Made by a program: the position numbers and the translations under genes | Shown here: piece after piece, positions 9,344-18,038 of the stretch | Numbering within the stretch: the stretch's first letter is position 1 | Layout of the letters: each line of letters begins with the position of its first letter | Source of the DNA: an uncultured Jannaschia sp. | GTDB taxonomy: Bacteria; Pseudomonadota; Alphaproteobacteria; Rhodobacterales; Rhodobacteraceae | Reading direction: 5' to 3' | NCBI RefSeq assembly: GCF_947494055.1 | Contig: NZ_CANLTR010000011.1 | Location: 1 to 64,000, forward strand | Length of the DNA: 64,000 nucleotides | Notes under the pieces: generated by a model | What the model was told of the DNA's origin: nothing | Seen by the model: the letters and a program-made list of their open reading frames with translations, nothing else | Databases searched by the model: none

Positions 9344-10807
9344 ATGCAAGTTAGCTTCGTCCTCCTGTTCCTTGCCGCCATCGGCACCTTGGCGTTCGTC
9401 TTCGCGCGGCATCGGGCCATCGCTTCGGTCGATGGCGATGCGCGTCGGTTGCACAGCCTGCCGACCTATTACGGCCTGAACGGGCTGATCGTGTCGCTCG
9501 TCCCGGCGCTGGCGCTGCTCATCGGGTGGATGCTGTTGCAGCCGCTGTTCCTCGAGCGCGCGATCCGCGGCGACCTTTCGAGGGCTGCGCTGCGCGAGGG
9601 CACGACCATGAGCCTCGTCGTCTCCGACGTCCGCCGGGTTGCCGACGGGCTCGAATCGGGGCTTCTGGCGCAAGACTTCACCGCGAGCGACTTCGCGGAG
9701 GCCACGCCGGCGGAGGTCGGCGCGATGCTGATGCAGGGCGGCACCGCGCTCGGCGCGCCGCTGACGCAGCCGGTGCTCGACGCCGCCAAGGACTACCGCG
9801 CGACGAGCCGCACGCTGCGCTGGATCATGGGCATCGCCGTCCTCGCCGTCGCGGTGATCGGCGCGGCCATCGCGATCCACCGCAGCGAAGGCACCTTCCG
9901 GGCCCGCAACGTGGTGGAGAAGGGCGTCCTCGCCCTTCTGATGGCGTCTGCCTCGATCGCGATCCTGACGACGCTCGGCATCGTCATGTCGATGCTCTTC
10001 GAGACGGCGAACTTCTTCTCGCAATACCCCTTCACGCGCTTCTTCTTCAACGCGACCTGGCAGCCGAGCTTCTCGGGCCGCGGCGGCGCGTCCGAACTCG
10101 GCATCCTGCCGCTTCTCTGGGGCACGCTCTACATCTCGTTCATCGCGCTGATCGTGGCCGTGCCGATCGGCCTCTTCTCGGCGATCTACCTGTCGGAATA
10201 TGCCGGCCGGGCGTTCCGCTCCGTCGCCAAGCCCGCCATCGAGATCCTCGCGGGGATCCCGACCATCGTCTACGGCCTGTTCGCCCTGATCACGGTCGGT
10301 CCCCTCCTGCGGGACGCCATCGCTTCACCGCTCGGTCTCGGGAACTCTGCCTCCTCGGTGATGACGGCCGGGCTCGTCATGGGGATCATGCTGATCCCGT
10401 TCGTCTCCTCGCTGTCGGACGACATCATCAACGCCGTGCCGCAGGCGATGCGCGACGGCTCGCTGGGCCTCGGCGCCACCAAGTCCGAGACGATCCGGCA
10501 GGTCATCGTCCCCGCCGCGCTGCCGGGCATCGTCGGTGCCATCCTGCTTGCCGCGTCGCGGGCCATCGGCGAGACGATGATCGTGGTGCTGGGCGCCGGC
10601 GCGGCGGCCCGACTCGACCTCAATCCGTTCGAGGCGATGACGACCGTCACTGTGAAGATCGTGAGCCAGCTGACCGGCGACACCGACTTCAACAGCCCCG
10701 AGACGCTCGTCGCCTTCGCGCTCGGGCTGACGCTTTTCGTGATCACGCTGGGGCTCAATGTCCTGGCCCTCTTCATCGTCCGCAAGTACCGGGAGCAGTA
10801 CGAATGA
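9344..10807 (+). CDS. pstC: Phosphate ABC transporter permease PstC
   Basis: A 487-residue inner-membrane permease, longer than E. coli PstC (about 320). The N-terminal 200 residues carry two or three hydrophobic segments (2-18, about 46-62, about 155-177) around a soluble loop, as in the long alphaproteobacterial form. The C-terminal part is the MetI-like permease: LLWGTLYISFIALIVAVPIG, SEYAGRAFRSVAKPAIEILAGIPTIVYGLFA, and the EAA-type loop GSLGLGATKSETIRQVIVPAALPGI that contacts PstB. It overlaps pstA by 4 bp (ATGA). Confidence 0.95.
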   Translation: MQVSFVLLFLAAIGTLAFVFARHRAIASVDGDARRLHSLPTYYGLNGLIVSLVPALALLIGWMLLQPLFLERAIRGDLSRAALREGTTMSLVVSDVRRVADGLESGLLAQDFTASDFAEATPAEVGAMLMQGGTALGAPLTQPVLDAAKDYRATSRTLRWIMGIAVLAVAVIGAAIAIHRSEGTFRARNVVEKGVLALLMASASIAILTTLGIVMSMLFETANFFSQYPFTRFFFNATWQPSFSGRGGASELGILPLLWGTLYISFIALIVAVPIGLFSAIYLSEYAGRAFRSVAKPAIEILAGIPTIVYGLFALITVGPLLRDAIASPLGLGNSASSVMTAGLVMGIMLIPFVSSLSDDIINAVPQAMRDGSLGLGATKSETIRQVIVPAALPGIVGAILLAASRAIGETMIVVLGAGAAARLDLNPFEAMTTVTVKIVSQLTGDTDFNSPETLVAFALGLTLFVITLGLNVLALFIVRKYREQYE

Positions 10808-12159
10808 CCGACGCGACCGCATCGGGCGCCGTGCCAAGCGGGGCCGGGCAGGGAAGCCTCCTTGCCAAGGACCAGCGGACGGCGAAGCGCAATGCCGCCG
10901 AGGGCCGGTTCAAGATCTACGGGCTGATCGCCGTCTGCATCGGCATCGCCGCGCTGGTGCTGCTCCTGACCTCGATCCTGACGAGCGGCTTGTCGGCGTT
11001 CCGGCAGACGACGATCGCGATGCAGGTGACGCTCGACGCGGAACGTCTCGACCCGTCCGGCGTGCGCGACTACGACGAGATGGCCAAGGTGACGACCTTC
11101 GGCTACGCGCCGCTCCTGCGCGACGGCCTGCAGGCGACGATCGCCGCTGCGGGGATCGAGACCGAACTGGACCCCGGCGATGCAATGGAGCTGATCTCCG
11201 ACGAATCCGTCGCGCAGCTTCGCAACCGCGTTCTCAACAACCCGGACCTTATCGGGCAGACCATCGAGGTGAACGTCCTGGCCTCCGGCCGGATCGACGG
11301 CTTCTACAAGGGCCGCGTCTCCTATGCGAGCGCCGAACTCGACAGCAATATCAGCCCCGAGCAGTTGCAGCTTGCGGAAGCTCTGGAGGAGCGGGGCGCG
11401 CTCAAGACCGGGCTCGACTGGCGCTTCCTCACGGCACCAGATGCGTCCGACACGCGACCCGAGGCCGCGGGCCTGGGCGTCGCGATCATCGGTTCGGCCT
11501 ACATGATGCTGATCGTGCTCGTCCTCGCCCTGCCCATCGGCGTGGCGGCCAGCATCTATCTCGAGGAGTTCGCTCCGCAGAACCGCTGGACCGACCTGAT
11601 CGAGGTGAACATATCCAACCTCGCCGCCGTGCCGTCGATCGTCTTCGGCATTCTGGGCCTCGCGATCTTCATCAACTTCGCGGGCCTGCCGCAATCGGCG
11701 CCCATCGTCGGCGGGCTCGTCCTGACGCTGATGACGCTGCCGACGATCATCATCGCGACCCGCGCCGCGCTGAAGGCCGTGCCGCCCTCGATCCGCGACG
11801 CGGCGCTCGGGCTCGGCGCGTCGAAGATGCAGAGCGTGTTCCACCATGTCCTGCCGCTCGCCATGCCGGGCATCCTGACCGGTACCATCATCGGCTTGGC
11901 GCAGGCGCTCGGCGAGACGGCGCCGCTCCTGCTCATCGGCATGGTGGCCTTCGTCCGCGAATACCCGGACACGCCGCTCGACGGCGGTTTCTTCGACCCG
12001 GCCACCGCGCTGCCCGTGCAGGTCTTCAACTGGACGCAGCGATCCGATCCGGCCTTCGTGGAACGCGCCAGCGGGGCGATCATCGTCCTTCTCGCGTTCC
12101 TCCTTCTCATGAACCTGACGGCGATCTTCCTGCGTCGCCGGTTTGAACGCCGCTGGTAA
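10804..12159 (+). CDS. pstA: Phosphate ABC transporter permease PstA
   Basis: A 451-residue partner permease of PstC. A hydrophobic segment near 39-62 is followed by a long loop of about 180 residues resembling the DUF3333 domain found in alphaproteobacterial PstA. Next comes the MetI-like core ([38 protein letters not shown]) with the EAA loop [28 protein letters not shown] 10804 overlaps the pstC stop, so the two permeases are translationally coupled. pstB follows after 11 bp. Confidence 0.95.
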   Translation: MTDATASGAVPSGAGQGSLLAKDQRTAKRNAAEGRFKIYGLIAVCIGIAALVLLLTSILTSGLSAFRQTTIAMQVTLDAERLDPSGVRDYDEMAKVTTFGYAPLLRDGLQATIAAAGIETELDPGDAMELISDESVAQLRNRVLNNPDLIGQTIEVNVLASGRIDGFYKGRVSYASAELDSNISPEQLQLAEALEERGALKTGLDWRFLTAPDASDTRPEAAGLGVAIIGSAYMMLIVLVLALPIGVAASIYLEEFAPQNRWTDLIEVNISNLAAVPSIVFGILGLAIFINFAGLPQSAPIVGGLVLTLMTLPTIIIATRAALKAVPPSIRDAALGLGASKMQSVFHHVLPLAMPGILTGTIIGLAQALGETAPLLLIGMVAFVREYPDTPLDGGFFDPATALPVQVFNWTQRSDPAFVERASGAIIVLLAFLLLMNLTAIFLRRRFERRW

Positions 12160-12170
12160 GGGGTTATCCC

Positions 12171-12968
12171 ATGAACGACATGCGACACATGGAGAGAGCC
12201 GTGCGGGTAGACACGACCAAGATCGCCGCGCGCGACGTGCAAGTCTTCTACGGAGACACTCACGCCATCAAGAACGTGAGCGTCGACATTCCCGACAAGA
12301 CGGTGACTGCGTTCATCGGCCCGTCGGGCTGCGGCAAGTCGACGTTCCTGCGCTGCCTCAACCGGATGAACGACACGATTTCGACCGCACGGGTCGAAGG
12401 CCATATCGAGATCGATGGCGAGGATATCTACGACCGCCGCGTCGACCCGGTGCAGCTTCGCGCGAAGGTCGGCATGGTGTTCCAGAAGCCGAACCCGTTC
12501 CCGAAGTCGATCTACGACAACGTGGCCTACGGGCCGCGGATACACGGGCTCGCCAGGGATCGCGCCGATCTCGACGGGATCGTCGAGAAGGCGCTTCGTC
12601 GGGCCGCGCTGTGGGAGGAAGTGAAGGACCGGCTTTCCGCCGCCGGAACGGGGCTCTCGGGCGGACAGCAACAGCGCCTCTGCATCGCGCGGGCCGTCGC
12701 GACCTCGCCCGAGATCCTGCTGATGGACGAGCCGTGCTCCGCTCTGGACCCCATCGCCACCGATCAGGTCGAGAACCTGATCCACGAGCTGCGCGAGAAC
12801 TACTCCGTCGTGATCGTCACGCATTCGATGTCGCAGGCCAGCCGCGTGAGCCAGAAGACGGCCTATTTCCATCTGGGCGAGCTGGTGGAGTACGGCGAGA
12901 CCGGCCAGATCTTCACTAATCCGCAGGATATGCGGACCGAGAATTACATCACCGGAAGGATCGGGTGA
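12171..12968 (+). CDS. pstB: Phosphate ABC transporter ATPase PstB
   Basis: A 265-residue ATPase energising PstCA. Seen: Walker [11 protein letters not shown]-loop [21 protein letters not shown] (typical of PstB), the signature [14 protein letters not shown], Walker [14 protein letters not shown] and the H-loop VTHSM. AAGGGG lies upstream of ATG 12171; alternative in-frame starts at residues 4 and 7 are also possible. phoU starts 4 bp behind. Confidence 0.96.
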   Translation: MNDMRHMERAVRVDTTKIAARDVQVFYGDTHAIKNVSVDIPDKTVTAFIGPSGCGKSTFLRCLNRMNDTISTARVEGHIEIDGEDIYDRRVDPVQLRAKVGMVFQKPNPFPKSIYDNVAYGPRIHGLARDRADLDGIVEKALRRAALWEEVKDRLSAAGTGLSGGQQQRLCIARAVATSPEILLMDEPCSALDPIATDQVENLIHELRENYSVVIVTHSMSQASRVSQKTAYFHLGELVEYGETGQIFTNPQDMRTENYITGRIG

Positions 12969-12972
12969 CACC

Positions 12973-13692
12973 GTGAACCAGAATCCTCACATCTCCAATG
13001 CGTTCGACCGCGACCTCGAGGCGATCCAGGCACTCATCATGAAGATGGGCGGCATGGTCGAGGAGGCAATCGACAACGCGACGACCGCGCTGATGGCCAG
13101 CGATGCCGATCTTGCTTCGCAGGTCCGCGCGAAGGATCGCGCCATCGACAAGCTCGAGGAGCAGGTGAACGAGGAGGCGGCACGCGTGATCGCCCTGCGT
13201 CAGCCGATCGCCTCCGATCTTCGGACGGTGCTGTCGGTGTTCCGCATCTCGGCGGCACTTGAGCGGGTCGGAGATTACGCGAAGAACATCGCCAAACGCA
13301 CCGAAATCCTCACGGAACTGCACCAGGTCGAGGGTGGCACGGCGTCCCTGCGCCGGATGTCGAAGGCTGTTCAGCTCATGCTCAAGGACGCGCTCGACGC
13401 CTATATCCAGCGGGACGCGGACCTCGCGCGGGACGTCCGGGCGCGGGATGCGGAGGTGGACCAGATGTATAACGGACTGTTCCGCGAATACCTAACGCAC
13501 ATGATGGAGGATCCGCGCAACATCACTTCCTGCATGCACCTGCACTTCATGGCGAAGAACATCGAGCGGATGGGCGACCTGATCACCGGCATCGCCGAGC
13601 AGGTCGTCTATCTCGTCACCGGAGAGATGCCCGACGACGAGCGGACCAAGGCCGACATGACATCGACGGCCGCGGGCGGGCAGGCGCGCTGA
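12973..13692 (+). CDS. phoU: Phosphate signalling protein PhoU
   Basis: A 239-residue all-helical protein of normal PhoU size with two repeats, each carrying the metal-binding E/DxxxD-type pattern: RISAALERVGDYAKNIAKR and HFMAKNIERMGDLITGIAEQ. In known systems PhoU links the Pst transporter to PhoR and represses PhoB phosphorylation when phosphate is plentiful. Because this PhoR has no membrane helix, PhoU is a natural bridge to the transporter (inference). The start is GTG 12973, four bases behind pstB. Confidence 0.94.
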   Translation: MNQNPHISNAFDRDLEAIQALIMKMGGMVEEAIDNATTALMASDADLASQVRAKDRAIDKLEEQVNEEAARVIALRQPIASDLRTVLSVFRISAALERVGDYAKNIAKRTEILTELHQVEGGTASLRRMSKAVQLMLKDALDAYIQRDADLARDVRARDAEVDQMYNGLFREYLTHMMEDPRNITSCMHLHFMAKNIERMGDLITGIAEQVVYLVTGEMPDDERTKADMTSTAAGGQAR

Positions 13693-13693
13693 C

Positions 13694-14383
13694 ATGGCCG
13701 CGCAACCCTCCGTCCTCGTCGTCGAAGACGAAGCGCCGCAGCGGGAAGTCCTGGTCTACAACCTGGAGGCCGAAGGCTACGACGTGCGTCAGGCGACCTC
13801 CGGCGGCGCGGCGCTCGACCTCGCGCGGGAGGATCATCCGGACCTCGTCCTGCTCGACTGGATGCTGCCCGAAGTTTCCGGCATCGAGGTGTGCCGTCAG
13901 TTGAAGGCCGCGGCGGAGACCCGCGCGATCCCGGTCATCATGATCTCCGCCCGTTCGGAGGAGGTGGACCGGGTCCGCGGCCTCGAGATCGGGGCCGACG
14001 ATTACATGGTGAAGCCCTATTCGGTCGTCGAATTGATGGCGCGCATCCGCACGCAACTACGACGCGTTCGTCCGGCCTCGATGGGGGAGCGGCTGGAATT
14101 CGAGGATGTTCTCGTCGACACCGCCGAGCACCGCGTCTTCCGCGCCAGTCGCGAGCTGCATCTCGGGCCGACCGAGTTCCGCCTCCTGACCACGTTCATG
14201 GAGCGGCCGGGAAGGGTCTGGTCCCGCGACCAGCTTCTGGACCGGGTCTGGGGCCGCGACATCTACGTGGACAGCCGGACGGTCGACGTCCATGTCGGAC
14301 GCCTGCGGAAAGCGCTGCGCAGTTCGGGCGAGGCGAGCGATCCGATCCGGACCGTGCGCGGCGCCGGCTACGCGCTCGGCTGA
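13694..14383 (+). CDS. phoB: Response regulator PhoB
   Basis: A 229-residue OmpR/PhoB-family regulator. Receiver domain (1 to about 120): acidic pocket VVEDE, phospho-acceptor Asp in LVLLDWMLPEVSG, SARSEE and the KPYS lysine loop. The winged-helix DNA-binding domain follows (LHLGPTEFRLLTTFMERPGRVWSRDQLLD, VDVHVGRLRKAL, IRTVRGAGYALG). It is the last gene of the pst operon, and the Pho box before pstS implies positive autoregulation. It ends facing the Rieske cluster (convergent, 41-bp gap). Confidence 0.94.
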   Translation: MAAQPSVLVVEDEAPQREVLVYNLEAEGYDVRQATSGGAALDLAREDHPDLVLLDWMLPEVSGIEVCRQLKAAAETRAIPVIMISARSEEVDRVRGLEIGADDYMVKPYSVVELMARIRTQLRRVRPASMGERLEFEDVLVDTAEHRVFRASRELHLGPTEFRLLTTFMERPGRVWSRDQLLDRVWGRDIYVDSRTVDVHVGRLRKALRSSGEASDPIRTVRGAGYALG

Positions 14384-14424
14384 GCTTCAGACGGCTCGCC
14401 CGAACCCGTCCGCGCAGGCAAGTC

Positions 14425-15477
14425 TCAGCAATCGAGCACGATGTCCGTGAGCGGCCGGCTGACGCAGGGCAGGATGAAGCCCCGGTCGATCTCCCGCTGA
14501 CGGATGCCGCCGTCATGGGCCATCGTGACTTCGCCGGAATGCTTGAAGGTCTTGCACGTCCCGCACATGCCCCGCGCGCAGGACGACGGTAGTGGCAAAC
14601 CCGCTGCCTTGACCGCGCCAAGGATGGTCGTCGTCTCGGCGCAGTCGAAGGTCCGACCCGTGCGCGCGAAGGTCACCGTGCGGACCGGCGTGTCGGCCCC
14701 GGCCGCGATTTCCTCGGCTGGAGAGGAGAAGTCGAAGCTCTCCTCGCCGTAGCGCTCGGGCGGCACGCCGGCGCCGAGCGCGGCAGCGCGGACCATCTCC
14801 ATGAAGCCGCGCGGGCCGCAGCACAGGACGGTCCGTTCCGCGAGGTCGGGAACGATGCGCGTCAGCACCGTTTCGTCGAGTCGCACGGAATGAGGCTCCC
14901 GCGTCGTCGTCGGCACGACCGAGAGCCGGGGCATGCGGCGGATCAGCGACTGCAACTCGTCGGTGGCGATGAACTCCCCGGCGGTTGGTGCGACCTGCAC
15001 CAGCACCGCATCGAGGTCGATGCCGCGGTCGGCCGCCGTGCGCAGGATCGACAGCATCGGCGTCACCCCGCTGCCGGCGGCGAGGAGGGCATAGCGATCG
15101 TCGGGCCAAGCCACGGGGCCGAAGCGTCCCGACGGCCCGAACGCCTCGATCACCGCGCCGGGCGTCATCGCGTCATGCAGTCGCGCGGCGCCCGCGCCCG
15201 CCTGCCGTTTGACGGTGATCTCGATGCCCCCGTCCCGCGCGGCGGAGGAGGCGATGGTATAACAGCGCTCGACCGTGCCCGCCTCCGTCTCGATGCGGAA
15301 GGTCATGAACTGACCGGGATCGTGCTCGATCCGGCTGCCATCCTCGGGGACGAGGAAGAAGGTCCGGACGCCCGGAACCTCGTCCCAGGCGGCCCGGCAG
15401 ACGAGCCGGCCCCAGCGGTCGGGCGGAAAGCGGCGGCGGCGGCGGGCATTCCAGAGGGCGAGGTCGACCTCGGTCAT
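14425..15477 (-). CDS. Rieske-oxygenase ferredoxin reductase, GbcB-like
   Basis: A 350-residue electron-transfer partner: FAD domain (PGQFMTFRIETEAGTVERCYTIASS, with RxYT/S-like FAD binding), NAD(P) domain (LLAAGSGVTPMLSILR ... VLCCGPRGFMEMV) and a C-terminal plant-type [2Fe-2S] ferredoxin (CARGMCGTCK ... FILPC). The order FAD-NAD-2Fe2S matches GbcB-type reductases. ATG 15477 overlaps the stop of the upstream oxygenase gene by 4 bp. It would move electrons from NAD(P)H to the Rieske oxygenase encoded just upstream. The glycine-betaine role comes from its partner; other quaternary amines are possible. Confidence 0.85.
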   Translation of the reverse strand: MTEVDLALWNARRRRRFPPDRWGRLVCRAAWDEVPGVRTFFLVPEDGSRIEHDPGQFMTFRIETEAGTVERCYTIASSAARDGGIEITVKRQAGAGAARLHDAMTPGAVIEAFGPSGRFGPVAWPDDRYALLAAGSGVTPMLSILRTAADRGIDLDAVLVQVAPTAGEFIATDELQSLIRRMPRLSVVPTTTREPHSVRLDETVLTRIVPDLAERTVLCCGPRGFMEMVRAAALGAGVPPERYGEESFDFSSPAEEIAAGADTPVRTVTFARTGRTFDCAETTTILGAVKAAGLPLPSSCARGMCGTCKTFKHSGEVTMAHDGGIRQREIDRGFILPCVSRPLTDIVLDC

Positions 15478-16739
15478 CCGGCGTATCCGTGCGCCGTCAT
15501 GCGGTCGACATACCAGGTCGCGAATTCGTCGAGCGCGCGTTCGGTGTACCGGGAATAGGGGCCGGGCCGGTAGCCGGCGGAGGAGACGCCCTGATGGGCG
15601 AGCCCGACCAGATGCGCGTCCTCCGCGTTGGTCGTCCGCCAGACCGAGGTGAGGTTCTCGAGGTCGTAATCCTCGCCCTCGACCGCATCCTTGTGGACGA
15701 GCCACTTGGTGCGAACGAGGGTCCGGTCGGGCGCGATCGGATAGGCCGAGATGATCACGGCGTGGTCGGCCATGATATGTTTCCAGGAATTGATGCCCCA
15801 AAGATGCATGTCCCCCATCCAAGGCTTGTCCGCCTGCCCGAGCGGCAGCGACACGGCGGCACGGGTATCGAGCGTCTGGCTCTCGCCCAGCCCCGCGATG
15901 ATCAGACGCTGCGTGCGGAAGTTGGTGGGCCAGCCGACCGTATGCTCGACGGCGGCGTGATCCATCCCTTCCTTGTCCCAGTATTCGTCGTAACGGGCAT
16001 AGGCGTCGAGAAGGGCGTTCGCCTCGGCGCGCTCGCTCTCGGTCAGGCCCTCGGGGTCGTAGCCGAAATCGGCGGCGTGGAAGGACAGCGACAGCTGCGG
16101 ATGGTTCGACGCGCAGTGATAGCACTCGCGGTTGTTCTCCATCGTCAGCTTCCAGTTGCCCGCCTCGACGATGTCCTCCTCGAAGGCGATCTTCGCGTTC
16201 GACAGGTCGTAGGGCGCGAGCCGCGGCGCCATCACGCGGGCCAGTTCGTCGATATCCGCGGGCGGGTCGTCCGACAGGCAGGCATAGAGGATGCCGCCCA
16301 CGTTGCGCAGCGCGACCGGCTTCAGGTGATGCAGGTCGCGGTCGAAATCGACGCCCATATGTGGCGCCAAGGCCAGGGCACCGTCGAGGTCGTAGGTCCA
16401 CTGGTGGTAGGGGCAGACGAGCTTGCCCACGACCGACCGTCCCGGCGGGACCAGCCGCGCGCCACGATGCGAGCAGACGTTGTGGAAAGCACGCAGTTCG
16501 TCGTCGTCGTCGCGCAGGATGACGATGGAGGAGGGGCCGATATCGAGCGAGATCACGTCGCCCGCTTCTGCGACGTCGCAGGCCACGCCGACGGCGATCC
16601 AGTGCCGCGAGAAGATCGCGTCGCAATCGGCGCGCCAGGCATCCGGCGAGGTATAAAGCCCGGCGGGCAGGGTATGCCCCGGCGCGCGGGCCGCCAGCAG
16701 CGGCGCCACGGGGGAGGCCACGGGTTTGTCCATCAGCAT
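15474..16739 (-). CDS. Rieske non-haem iron oxygenase, glycine-betaine demethylase (GbcA)-like
   Basis: A 421-residue oxygenase alpha subunit. The Rieske cluster ligands are C89/H91 (NVCSHRG) and C109/H112 (LVCPYHQWTYDLDG). The mononuclear iron site includes ENNRECYHC (H208) and H213. LVHKDAVEGEDYD and the C-terminal PGPYSRYTE strongly recall GbcA, which demethylates glycine betaine to dimethylglycine and formaldehyde; stachydrine or carnitine-type oxygenases are relatives. ATG 16739 is preferred because GGAG lies 8 nt upstream; the frame is open for 46 more codons without similarity. It is divergent from a LysR gene that probably controls it. Betaine as substrate is inference. Confidence 0.85.
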   Translation of the reverse strand: MLMDKPVASPVAPLLAARAPGHTLPAGLYTSPDAWRADCDAIFSRHWIAVGVACDVAEAGDVISLDIGPSSIVILRDDDDELRAFHNVCSHRGARLVPPGRSVVGKLVCPYHQWTYDLDGALALAPHMGVDFDRDLHHLKPVALRNVGGILYACLSDDPPADIDELARVMAPRLAPYDLSNAKIAFEEDIVEAGNWKLTMENNRECYHCASNHPQLSLSFHAADFGYDPEGLTESERAEANALLDAYARYDEYWDKEGMDHAAVEHTVGWPTNFRTQRLIIAGLGESQTLDTRAAVSLPLGQADKPWMGDMHLWGINSWKHIMADHAVIISAYPIAPDRTLVRTKWLVHKDAVEGEDYDLENLTSVWRTTNAEDAHLVGLAHQGVSSAGYRPGPYSRYTERALDEFATWYVDRMTAHGYAG

Positions 16740-16891
16740 CGTCGCAAGCTCCTTCGCGCTTGCAGAAACGATATCGCCGCAGCGTGGCATCGCAACGGCA
16801 CAAATGTTCCGGGATTCATACGCTGGGCTCATGGATTCGACGGGCGTTTCGGTTAGCCTCACTGCGAAATTCGCCACCGGCAGGTCCCGTC

Positions 16892-17821
16892 ATGCATCGC
16901 CTTCGCCGCTCCCTGCCATCCCTGACCGCGCTGACCGCATTCGAGGCGGCGGCGCGCCGGGAGAGCTTCACGGTTGCTGCAGACGAGCTCGGCGTGACGC
17001 AAGCCGCGGTCAGCCGCCGCGTAAAGGCGCTCGAGGCGGAGGTCGGACAGACGCTCTTCGACCGGTCCCACCGGCGGGTCCGCCTGACCGAAGCGGGGCA
17101 GACGCTGTACGCGGCAGTGGCGGCGTCCTTCGACGATCTGGCGCAGACGGTGGACGGGCTACGTCTGCGGGCGGCCCTGCTGACCGTGGCGGTCTCGGTC
17201 GCCTTCGGACATTTCCGCCTGCTGCCCGCGATCTCCTCGTTCCAGACGGCCTCGCCGGAGATCGATCTGCGCGTGATCTCCGAGGATGCGTGGAACGCGC
17301 CGGACGATCGCCAGATCGACGTGGCGGTGCGTTACGGCAAGCCGCCGTTCCGCGGGATGCGCGTGGCCGGGTCGATCGCGGAGACGGTCGTGCCGGTCGC
17401 GGCGCCGGACGTCGCCGCGCGGATCGGCCCGCTGACGCTCGACAGCCTCGCCCGGCGCGGCGACATCCGCAAGATCGAGAGCGCCTCGCCCGAGCCGAGC
17501 TGGCTCGACTGGGCGGGATGGCTGGCGCAGAGCGGCTGGCACGCGCCGTTCGAGCCGGCGCGGCTTCGCTTCAGCGGCTATTCCGACGCGGCCTATGCGG
17601 CGATCGCCGGCCAGGGCGTGGCCCTCGGCTGGACGAGCCTGCTGGAACGCCCGCTGGCCGATGGCCGTCTCGTGGCGCTCGACGTGCCGGCGCTCGTCCC
17701 GGCGGAGCGGCACTACGTGCTGATCCCCGAACACAAGCGCGTCACGCCCGAGGCGGACGCGTTCATCCTGTGGATCGAACAGAGGGCCGGTGATTCCGAT
17801 CGGGGCGGCGGGACCGGCTAG
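16892..17821 (+). CDS. LysR-family transcriptional regulator (GcvA-like)
   Basis: A 309-residue regulator with an N-terminal winged helix-turn-helix (LTALTAFEAAARRESFTVAADELGVTQAAVSRRVKALE) and a LysR effector domain (about 90-300). The LPSLTALTAFEAAAR opening and SHRRVRLTEAGQ resemble the GcvA branch. It is divergent from the GbcA-like gene with 152 bp between, the normal place for a LysR-controlled promoter. I did not find a convincing symmetric T-N11-A operator. The start at ATG 16892 aligns with the family; the frame is open upstream. Confidence 0.88.
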   Translation: MHRLRRSLPSLTALTAFEAAARRESFTVAADELGVTQAAVSRRVKALEAEVGQTLFDRSHRRVRLTEAGQTLYAAVAASFDDLAQTVDGLRLRAALLTVAVSVAFGHFRLLPAISSFQTASPEIDLRVISEDAWNAPDDRQIDVAVRYGKPPFRGMRVAGSIAETVVPVAAPDVAARIGPLTLDSLARRGDIRKIESASPEPSWLDWAGWLAQSGWHAPFEPARLRFSGYSDAAYAAIAGQGVALGWTSLLERPLADGRLVALDVPALVPAERHYVLIPEHKRVTPEADAFILWIEQRAGDSDRGGGTG

Positions 17822-18038
17822 ATCGAGGCCCAGTCGGTGAAACGGACCGGGGTCGGTCGCGGCTTGCGCGGCGGCGGCGATACGGGGGCGGTCGACTGGG
17901 CGGAGGCTTGCTGCGTCATGGGTGAGATCCGGTAGAGGAGGGCGATCCGGACATGCATCGCAAGCAGAAGTTTTTGAGGGCTTAATTTTGTCGAAACTAG
18001 GGTCGACCTCCGCAATCCGTGTCAAATCCGATACAGGG

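Noticed and set aside
17818-18015. Minus-strand frame of 65 codons between LysR and RND genes (ends PRPTPVRFTDWASI)
   Set aside because: The C-terminal part looks protein-like, but none of the possible starts has a Shine-Dalgarno sequence and there is no recognisable family. Could be a real small protein; not supportable from sequence alone.
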